Source: Rudaea sp. 3F27F6
Lineage (GTDB): Bacteria > Pseudomonadota > Gammaproteobacteria > Xanthomonadales > Rhodanobacteraceae
Reading direction: 5' to 3'
Assembly: GCF_005503555.1 (NCBI RefSeq)
Contig: NZ_SCNG01000002.1
Location: forward strand, 806,001 to 870,000
DNA length: 64,000 nucleotides
The notes beneath the pieces were generated by a model. It was not told the DNA's origin and did no database searches. It saw nothing but the letters and a program-made list of their open reading frames with translations. How positions within the stretch are numbered: the stretch's first letter is position 1; each line of letters opens with the position of its first letter. Positions 57,902 through 64,000 of the stretch are shown here, one piece after another. The position numbers and the translations under genes are program-made.

Positions 57902-59269
57902 ATGCGCCGTTTTCTCGTCGTCATCCTGCTGCTGATCGTGGCCGCCGCCGCGGCGATCTATTTCTGCCCGGCCAGCATCGGCTACCGCTATCTGATGAAG
58001 CCGTCGAAGACGGTCGTCCTCTCGGACCTCAGCGGCACGATCTGGAACGGCCATGCCGCGAGCATCGCCGTGCACGACCGTCCGCTCGGCCAGCTCGACT
58101 GGCAGTTGCACTTCAAGCCGCTGCTCGAAGGCCGCCGCGTCGCCGACTTCAGCATCGCGGGCGATGCGCTCAAGGCGCAGGGCACGCTGACGCGTTCGCC
58201 TGCCGGCAACACCTTCGACAATCTGAGCTTCAGCCTGCCGGCAAGCGCCGCCGCCGGCATGCTGCACTTCGAAGGCAAGGCTGAAGGCGACATTCAGGGC
58301 ACGGCGAGCAGCCTGACCCTGCTCGACGGCTGGCCGACTCAATTGCGCGAAGGCAAGTTGCGCTGGGACAAGGCCAAGCTCGCCGAGACCGATCTCGGCG
58401 CCATCGATGCCGCGTTCGACACGGCCGCCGACGGCAATATCGCCGGCACGCTCAAGAACACCGGCGGCGCGGCGCAATTCAACGGCGCGATCAAGCTCAA
58501 ACCCTCGCGCGACCTCGAACTCAACGATCTTTCCTACAAGCTGCCGGCACCGCTCGCGGCGACGCTGCTGCGCATGCCGAACGCGAAACTCACCGGCGAG
58601 ATCGATGGCCAGCTCGCCCACATCCTGTTGCGCAGCGGCTCCGCGCCGGCCGAAGCGCGCGGCAATCTGCACTGGAACGACGCGGCGACGGCGAGCGTCT
58701 CGCATGAGTTGCTCGGCAACGTCGAAGCCACGTTCGACACGGCTGCCGACGGCGGCGTCGCCGGCACGCTCAAGAACGCCGGCGGCAGCGCCCAGCTCGC
58801 GGCGAAATGGAAGCTCGGCGCCGACCGCGCGCTCGAACTGAACGACGCGACGCTCAAGTTTCCCGCATCGCTGCTGACGCCGCTGATCCACCTGCCCGGC
58901 ATCGAAGTCAGCGGCGACGTCGACGGCAACTTCGCCCGCCTCGCCCTGCGCGACGGCCTGTGGCCGAGCACGGTCGCCGGCAAGCTGGTCTGGCACGGCG
59001 TCGCCGTGGCCGGCGCGCGCCAGGCGACGCTCGGCGATCTCGAACTGAATCTCGGCACCGACCCCGACGGCAGCATCATCGGCGTGCTCAACGATCTCGG
59101 CGGCCCGCTGCAGATCAACGGCACGTTCAAGGCGACGAAGACCGCGTACGACGCCGCCGCGCAGCTCACAGCACGCGGCGACGCGGCGATTGCCGCCGCG
59201 CTGCGCAAGGTCGGCACGCCGCAGCCGGACGGATCGACGATCGTCCAGGCCAAGGGCGAGTTCAAATAG
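57902..59269 (+). CDS. gspN: T2SS GspN-family protein with triplicated domain
   Basis: 455 aa. N-terminal membrane anchor (MRRFLVVILLLIVAAAAAIYFCP), then LSDLSGTIWNGHAASIAVHDRPLGQLDWQLHFKPLL, the typical GspN opening. The rest contains two similar ~105-residue units (starting FDTAADGNIAGTLKNTGGAAQ and FDTAADGGVAGTLKNAGGSAQ) and a shorter third (LGTDPDGSIIGVLNDLGGPLQ). GspN contributes to type II secretion in some bacteria. The internal repetition is unusual and makes it longer than the usual ~250 aa. Confidence 0.72.
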   Translation: MRRFLVVILLLIVAAAAAIYFCPASIGYRYLMKPSKTVVLSDLSGTIWNGHAASIAVHDRPLGQLDWQLHFKPLLEGRRVADFSIAGDALKAQGTLTRSPAGNTFDNLSFSLPASAAAGMLHFEGKAEGDIQGTASSLTLLDGWPTQLREGKLRWDKAKLAETDLGAIDAAFDTAADGNIAGTLKNTGGAAQFNGAIKLKPSRDLELNDLSYKLPAPLAATLLRMPNAKLTGEIDGQLAHILLRSGSAPAEARGNLHWNDAATASVSHELLGNVEATFDTAADGGVAGTLKNAGGSAQLAAKWKLGADRALELNDATLKFPASLLTPLIHLPGIEVSGDVDGNFARLALRDGLWPSTVAGKLVWHGVAVAGARQATLGDLELNLGTDPDGSIIGVLNDLGGPLQINGTFKATKTAYDAAAQLTARGDAAIAAALRKVGTPQPDGSTIVQAKGEFK

Positions 59270-59393
59270 CGCGCGGCGTTTGCGCGGCGCGCTAAGAGGA
59301 TTCGGCCTGTCCCTGCCGGTTCTCTATCGCGCCGCAAAGCCGCGGGCTTGATCAATCGAACCCTTAATTGCGCCGGGCCGATAAGCCCGCGTG

Positions 59394-59810
59394 CTACATC
59401 GCGTCGATATCGCCGAGCGCGATGATCAATCTGCGCGCGCGCTTGTCGGGCTTGGTCGGCGGCTTCGCGTAGCCGGTGCGTTCGAGGCGGCGGCGTTCGG
59501 CCGCTTCGGCGCGAGCCGCGCGGCTCGCCTCACTCTCCCGGTACAGCGCCTGCGCCGCCGCAGCCGGGCCGCGCTGACCGTGTACCCCGACAACTTCAAT
59601 TTCGAAGCGCTCTTCTCCGCGCACGATATCGAGGCGGTCGCCGATATGCACGGCTTTCGCCGGCTTGCCTGCGCCCTGATTCAGCTCCACCTTGCCGCCT
59701 TCGATCGCCTTCTTCGCCAGCGCACGCGTCTTGAAGAAACGCGCCGCCCACAGCCATTGATCGAGCCGCACCGTCTGCGGCGATTCGTTCGCCTGATTCG
59801 TCATCGACAT
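59394..59810 (-). CDS. hslR: Heat shock protein 15 (S4 RNA-binding)
   Basis: 138 aa. S4 domain VRLDQWLWAARFFKTRALAKKAIEGGKVELNQGAGKPAKAVHIGDRLDI, then a basic tail (RRRLERTGYAKPPTKPDKRARRLI). Hsp15 binds free 50S subunits carrying nascent chains. Start MSMTNQ; the next Met (MTNQ) is an alternative. Confidence 0.93.
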   Translation of the reverse strand: MSMTNQANESPQTVRLDQWLWAARFFKTRALAKKAIEGGKVELNQGAGKPAKAVHIGDRLDIVRGEERFEIEVVGVHGQRGPAAAAQALYRESEASRAARAEAAERRRLERTGYAKPPTKPDKRARRLIIALGDIDAM

Positions 59811-59889
59811 CGATTACCGTTCAGCATTCGGCCATCCACATGGGCCGCATGTGCATAGACTAGCGCGTCGCAGGTCTCGCAAAAAGTTC

Positions 59890-60981
59890 TCACAGTTTGC
59901 GTTCGAGCTCGACGCTGCGCGGAACGGCAAGACCGCCGTAGCGCTCGTCGAGCGCCTGCAGCCGCTCCTGCGCTTCCTGTTTTTTGCCGGAAGCGACCAG
60001 CGCTTCGACTTCGCGCAACTGCGCATCGATTTCGTGCGCGCGCCGATCGCGGCATGCGGCCAGTTCGACCGCATCGGTCTTGCGCGGCGCGGCCAGTGTG
60101 CTCAGCGCATGTTCGAGCGCGGCGGCATCGAGCAACTCGTGGCCGCGGCCGCGCATCTCCTGCGTCTGCAGGTGGGTGATGCACAGCTTGCGCGCCGAAT
60201 CGCGGCTGTGCGCATCCGCGGCAAGGCGTTCGTCGTCTCGACTGCCGGTGACGTAGACGAGACGCGTGCCTTCCTCGAACTGACGGAACAATTCCGGCGC
60301 CGGCGGCGGTAAGGCCGCGCTGCCGAACGAGTCGCTGCCCGCGTTCAACACCGCGCCGCGGAACACGTCGGGAAACGCCAGCGCCACGCGCAGCGCGACG
60401 CGCGAGCCGCCCGACAAACCGCCGACGTAGGTGCGCGCGGGATCGAGCGGATAAGCCTTGGCGACATTGGCGTAGCCGAGCAGAGCGAGCGGAATGCGCC
60501 GCGAGAACACGTTCGCGACATTGCCCGATTGGGCAGCGGTCACGCAGATCATGCCGAGGCGGTCGAGCACCGGCAGCCAAGCCGGCGGAATCGCCGCTTC
60601 GTCCATCGGCGCAATCCAGACGAGCAAGCCGTAGCTGCCCGACGCCGGCGGCTCTTTCGGCACGTACAGGGCGAACTGCTCGCGGCCGAGATCGACACTC
60701 TGCGCCTGCGCGGCGCCCTGGCCGGCCTCGGTCAGCTTCTCGCGCAGGCGCAGCGCGAGCAGCGGGCGGAACAGCCGGTCGATCAGTTCGGCATTGCTCG
60801 CGAGCGGCGAATAGTCGTTGAAGACGACCGCGTTCTGCATACCGACCGGTGCGGCGGCGAAGCAGCACACGTTGAAAACCAGCATCACGCCACCGAGCAT
60901 CCGCGCGCGCCGCCGAGCGCTGCAGCGCATGCGCTTGCCCAGGCCGACGCCGATCGCGTTTCGAGCTCGCATCTTGTGCAT
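59890..60981 (-). CDS. Exported alpha/beta-hydrolase (esterase-like)
   Basis: 363 aa from ATG 60981 (CGGAGCGATA in front). Signal-like N-terminus with a long basic region (RMRCSARRRARMLGGVMLVFNVCCFAAA). Catalytic Ser in the G-L-S-G-G-S motif (TYVGGLSGGSRVALRVALAFP) and GSRDDERL with later Asp/His; YGLLVWIAPMDEAAIPP oxyanion region. PHB-depolymerase-like esterase. Neighbours a PD40 protein on the same strand. Confidence 0.72.
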   Translation of the reverse strand: MHKMRARNAIGVGLGKRMRCSARRRARMLGGVMLVFNVCCFAAAPVGMQNAVVFNDYSPLASNAELIDRLFRPLLALRLREKLTEAGQGAAQAQSVDLGREQFALYVPKEPPASGSYGLLVWIAPMDEAAIPPAWLPVLDRLGMICVTAAQSGNVANVFSRRIPLALLGYANVAKAYPLDPARTYVGGLSGGSRVALRVALAFPDVFRGAVLNAGSDSFGSAALPPPAPELFRQFEEGTRLVYVTGSRDDERLAADAHSRDSARKLCITHLQTQEMRGRGHELLDAAALEHALSTLAAPRKTDAVELAACRDRRAHEIDAQLREVEALVASGKKQEAQERLQALDERYGGLAVPRSVELERKL

Positions 60982-61052
60982 TATCGCTCCGCGCGGACGG
61001 GCGCGAAACTCGCTCGCGCCGGCTTCTCCGACGCGAGCCAGGAGACCGACGC

Positions 61053-62033
61053 TCAGTCGGCGATGCCGTGTGCGTGCAGCACGTCCGAGATATCGAAGCG
61101 CCAGATATTGCGCGAACCGTTCAGCGGGCCTTCGAGCCGGCGGGTCAACGACGCGGTGTCGTCGAGCAGCTTCGGAAACTTCACTTCGGCGACGCGATTG
61201 CTCGCCACGTACAGCTCGCCGAAACCGCGGCCGAGCGTCGGCGCGTTTTCCAGGTACTTGCTGTTGACGTCGCCGCCGAGGTGCTCGGGCTTGCCCCACT
61301 TGCCGTCCGGGTCGCGGAACGCGATATAGATGTCCGCGCGGCCAAGCGAGTCGCCTTCGTTGCCGGCGTAGACGAGAAAACGCTCGCGCGGATCGACCGC
61401 CGGGTCCATGCGATTGCGCTTGATCTCGCCGAGGTCGAGCCGCTCGGGATTCGCGTAGCCGTCGCCGTTCGGACGCGCCACGTAGATTTGATAGGCATCG
61501 CCGGAATCGTCGCGGTGCGCGGAAAAATACAGATCGCCGTTCGCCGCGAGCGACGGATTGTAGATCTGGTTGCCGCGGTTGATCTCGCCGTCGACATGCA
61601 CCGGCCGGCTCCAGGCGCCGTTGTTCTGGCGCTCGACGTACCACAGGTTCTTGCCCGGGAAATGCTGGCCTTGCATTTCCACGGTCAGCGGCGGATCGCC
61701 GGGCTTCGACGGCCGGTTGGAAACGAAGTACAGGCGCTTGCCGTCGGGCGTCAGCGCCGGTTCGGAGTCGTGCCACATGCCCGAGAACGCGGCGACCTTC
61801 GGCGCGCTCCAGCCTTGCGCCGTACTGCGCGATTCAAGAATCGTGTCGTCGGACTCGTTGAGATCCGAGCGCATGAAGTAGACGGTCTTGCCGTCGGGCG
61901 TGAACGTCGCGGTCGTTTCCTGGAATCCAGTCGAAACCGCGCCCGGAGCGAACAACTCTCCCGCCCGTGCGCCAAGCGCACACACCAAACCGATCGCAAG
62001 GCCGCAAAAGCGCGCGGTCGCGCACAAAACCAT
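61053..62033 (-). CDS. Periplasmic WD40-like (PD40) beta-propeller protein
   Basis: 326 aa. Signal peptide (MVLCATARFCGLAIGLVCALGARAG). PD40 repeats: TATFTPDGKTVYFMRSDLNES, EPALTPDGKRLYFVSNRPS, NPSLAANGDLYFSAHRDD, DPAVDPRERFLVYAGNEGD, APTLGRGFGELYVASNRVA. A TolB-like six-bladed propeller; interaction partner unknown. Confidence 0.85.
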   Translation of the reverse strand: MVLCATARFCGLAIGLVCALGARAGELFAPGAVSTGFQETTATFTPDGKTVYFMRSDLNESDDTILESRSTAQGWSAPKVAAFSGMWHDSEPALTPDGKRLYFVSNRPSKPGDPPLTVEMQGQHFPGKNLWYVERQNNGAWSRPVHVDGEINRGNQIYNPSLAANGDLYFSAHRDDSGDAYQIYVARPNGDGYANPERLDLGEIKRNRMDPAVDPRERFLVYAGNEGDSLGRADIYIAFRDPDGKWGKPEHLGGDVNSKYLENAPTLGRGFGELYVASNRVAEVKFPKLLDDTASLTRRLEGPLNGSRNIWRFDISDVLHAHGIAD

Positions 62034-62212
62034 CGTCTTCTCCCTAGATTCGATCGCGAGCGGACTGTGCGGCCGGCGAGCGATTTCGACATGTGCCGAA
62101 AGTTAGGCCCCTGCTGCGCACGCCGCCCGGAAGCCGCCACAATTGGGTCTGTTAGCCGCCGCAACAACGCGATAAAAAAACGCTCCCGGACCGCCACTCA
62201 AGAAACCCGACG
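62034..62212. other. Divergent promoter region
   Basis: 179 bp between the PD40 gene and the beta-lactamase gene; promoters for both should lie here. No strong dyad seen. Confidence 0.35.
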
Positions 62213-63127
62213 ATGAAACGTTTGCCTCTGCCCCTGATCGCCCTGCTGTCGACCGTCTGCACCGACGCCGCGTTCGCTGCCGACGATCCGCTGACCCGCC
62301 CCGTGCCGGCCGACAAACTGTGGACTACCCCGCACGAACCGCAACACATTTACGGCGACACCTACTACGTCGGTTCGGCCGGCCTGAGTTCGGTGTTGAT
62401 CCGCACCGACGAAGGCCTGATCCTGATCGACGGAACGCTGCCGCAGTGGGCGCCGCAGATCGAGGCGAACATCGCCAAACTCGGCTTCAAGCTCAAGGAC
62501 ATCAAGTACGTGCTCAACTCGCACGCGCACTCCGATCATGCCGGCGGCATCGCCGCGATCGTGCGCGACAGCGGCGCGGTGGCGATCGCGAGTCCGTCCG
62601 GCGCCAAGGCGCTGCGCGACGGCCACGTGGTCGCCGACGATCCGCAGGCGTCAGATACCGAGATGGCGAGTTTCCCCGCCGTCGCGCGCGTGCGCGAAAT
62701 CGCCGACGGCGAGGTCGTGCGCCTCGGCAAAGCCGCGGTCACCGCGCATTTCACGCCGGGGCACACGCCGGGCAGCACGACCTGGACCTGGACGTCGTGC
62801 GAAGGCGCGAAATGCCTCAACATCGTCTACTCGGACAGCATCTCGGCGTTCGCCTCCGACGGCTTCCGTTTCCAGGCCGACGCGACGCACGGCGATCTCA
62901 CCGCCTTGTTCCGCAAAAGCATCCAGACCGTCGCCAACCTGCCCTGCGACATTCTGATCTCGACGCATCCCGACGCGTCCGGCACCGACGAGCGCCTGGC
63001 GAAGCTCGCCAAAAAACGCGAGCCGAACCCGATGATCGACGCGGGCGCGTGCCGCCGCTTCGCGGCGAAGTACGACAAGATGCTCGACGAGCGCATTGCC
63101 AAGGAAAACGCGGCGAAGGCGAAATAG
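62213..63127 (+). CDS. Subclass B3-like metallo-beta-lactamase
   Basis: 304 aa. Signal peptide (MKRLPLPLIALLSTVCTDAAFAA). Zinc motif H104-A-H106-S-D108-H109, later PGHTPGSTTWTW with His and CDILISTHPD, the B3 layout (HxHxDH plus His, His). GDTYYVGSAGLSSVLIRTDEGLILIDGTLP matches B3 enzymes of Xanthomonadales. Chromosomal, unlinked to the element's genes. Confidence 0.88.
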   Translation: MKRLPLPLIALLSTVCTDAAFAADDPLTRPVPADKLWTTPHEPQHIYGDTYYVGSAGLSSVLIRTDEGLILIDGTLPQWAPQIEANIAKLGFKLKDIKYVLNSHAHSDHAGGIAAIVRDSGAVAIASPSGAKALRDGHVVADDPQASDTEMASFPAVARVREIADGEVVRLGKAAVTAHFTPGHTPGSTTWTWTSCEGAKCLNIVYSDSISAFASDGFRFQADATHGDLTALFRKSIQTVANLPCDILISTHPDASGTDERLAKLAKKREPNPMIDAGACRRFAAKYDKMLDERIAKENAAKAK

Positions 63128-63150
63128 CCGCGGGCCGCGGCGACACGCCG

Positions 63151-63894
63151 TCAGGCAACGACGGCGAGTCTCTGCGGCTCGGGAATGCCGGCGAAAGCTT
63201 GCTTGAGGCCGTCGTTCCAAAGCCGGCCGAGCTCGCGGAAATACGGATCGTTCTCCTCGATGCGATGCTGCCGGCTCGCATCGAAGCTGTCGAGCGGATA
63301 GACGAGCAAGTCGATCGGCAGGCCGACCGAAATATTCGAGCGCATGGTCGAATCGAACGAGACGAGGGTCAGCTTGATCGCGTCGTTGAGCGCGAGATCA
63401 GGCGAAATCACGCGGTCGATCACCGGCTTGCCGTACTTGGTCTCGCCGTTCTGGAAGAACGGCGCTTCGTCGGACGACTCGATGAAATTGCCTTCGGAAT
63501 AGACCAGGAACAGACGCAACCGCTCGCCGGCGACCTGGCCACCAACGATGAAGCTCGCCGACGCGTCGATGTTCTGCGCACGCAGATATTCGCCTTCGCG
63601 CTGGCGCGTGTCGCGCAAGGCATTGCCGAACAGCTCGGCGACATCGTAGAGCGAGCGCACCGAATAAATGTTCGGCTTGTCCGGCGATTCCAGCGCCACG
63701 CGCTCGATCTGGTTGATCGCTCCCTGCGAGATCGAAAGGTTGCCCGCGGACAGCGCGACGATCACGCGGTCGCCCTGGCGGGAAAACACATGCAGCTTGT
63801 CGACGCGGGAAATATTGTCGACGCCGGCATTGGTGCGCGTATCGGACGCAAACACCATACCGGCACCGAGCTTCATCGCAACACAGTAGGTCAT
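63151..63894 (-). CDS. Anbu/proteasome-type protease
   Basis: 247 aa from ATG 63894. N-terminal MTYCVAMKLGAGMVFASDTRTNAGVDNIS, with Thr2 as likely nucleophile after Met removal, SRVDKLHVF, ALSAGNLSISQGAINQI and FIVGGQVAGERLRLFLVYSEG, as in Anbu (T1 family, HslV-related). Intracellular; function not well known. It should form a ring or helical assembly. Confidence 0.85.
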   Translation of the reverse strand: MTYCVAMKLGAGMVFASDTRTNAGVDNISRVDKLHVFSRQGDRVIVALSAGNLSISQGAINQIERVALESPDKPNIYSVRSLYDVAELFGNALRDTRQREGEYLRAQNIDASASFIVGGQVAGERLRLFLVYSEGNFIESSDEAPFFQNGETKYGKPVIDRVISPDLALNDAIKLTLVSFDSTMRSNISVGLPIDLLVYPLDSFDASRQHRIEENDPYFRELGRLWNDGLKQAFAGIPEPQRLAVVA

Positions 63895-64000
63895 TGGCAA
63901 TCGGGTGACGAAGATTTTGTTTGGAGCGGATTTTATCTTTCCTTCGCCCATCGGGAGAAGGTGGTGCGCGGCGCCGGATGAAGGACAGGTATCTCAACTA

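Noticed and set aside
56008-57924. Long minus-strand frame opposite mutS
   Set aside because: Shadow of mutS caused by extreme third-position GC; no conserved motif.

Overview
The window reads as a chromosomal region of a GC-rich gammaproteobacterium, most likely Xanthomonadales/Lysobacterales. The evidence for that is the gene set in the right-hand 9 kb (mutS, a GspN-like T2SS gene, hslR, a subclass-B3-like metallo-beta-lactamase, an Anbu-type protease) and its codon style; the genus is not resolved. About 55 kb (1 to ~55,000) looks like one large integrated mobile element. It ends at a 638-aa tyrosine recombinase (52942-54858, minus strand) facing away from mutS, whose GTG start lies only 187 bp beyond the integrase start. 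The left end of the element is not visible.

Layout. 1-4.2 kb: N-terminal part of an MmeI-like methylase, then umuD-DUF2971-umuC behind a near-perfect 24-bp palindrome, then a membrane winged-helix regulator. 4.3-8.7 kb: small membrane/exported proteins, an Hsp70-like ATPase and a YadA-type trimeric adhesin. 8.9-21.5 kb (minus): a transfer module made of a MobF relaxase-helicase, a VirD4-type coupling ATPase, an L,D-transpeptidase, a second and larger polytopic VirD4/TraG-like ATPase, a bitopic protein with four cysteine-bounded repeats, small membrane proteins and an RHH protein. A candidate oriT lies just beyond (21.69-21.74 kb). No VirB/Tra mating-pair genes are in the window. 22-28 kb: zinc-finger protein, ParA plus basic RHH partner, ankyrin protein, lipoprotein, type IV prepilin, HTH proteins and an ankyrin-prepilin fusion. 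28.4-30.1 kb: NucS-like nuclease and Abi_C protein. 30.3-38.7 kb: J-domain protein, DUF4942, DUF6573, a 1057-aa prepilin with about ten Cys-rich repeats, XRE regulator, RadC-like protein. 39-45 kb: GmrSD-like DUF262/DUF1524 restriction protein, LigD-type ATP ligase, ankyrin proteins. 45-53 kb: P4-type primase-helicase, RHH regulator, an iteron-bearing candidate origin, three adenine methyltransferase-type genes and small unknowns, then the integrase.

The element therefore carries replication (primase plus ori), partition (ParA), transfer initiation (relaxase, coupling ATPases, oriT), surface adhesion (three prepilins, a trimeric autotransporter), defence/antirestriction and error-prone repair. 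The most unusual signals, possibly parts of an undescribed transfer system, are: (1) a DWLxxRSRP peptide motif repeated in the C-terminal tails of three element proteins, two of them in the operon of the 880-aa ATPase; (2) a prepilin signal placed behind 110 residues of ankyrin-like sequence; (3) five copies of a conserved ~70-nt 5' leader with a hairpin in front of DUF4942, two methyltransferases and two unknown genes; (4) a GGGG(N)CCC-type motif flanked by TTAAT, scattered through the element and not seen in the host part; (5) five copies of one promoter type (TTGACAACC at -35), three of them driving genes that begin with ankyrin proteins.

All calls come from reading the sequence and from memory of protein families; no database search was run.
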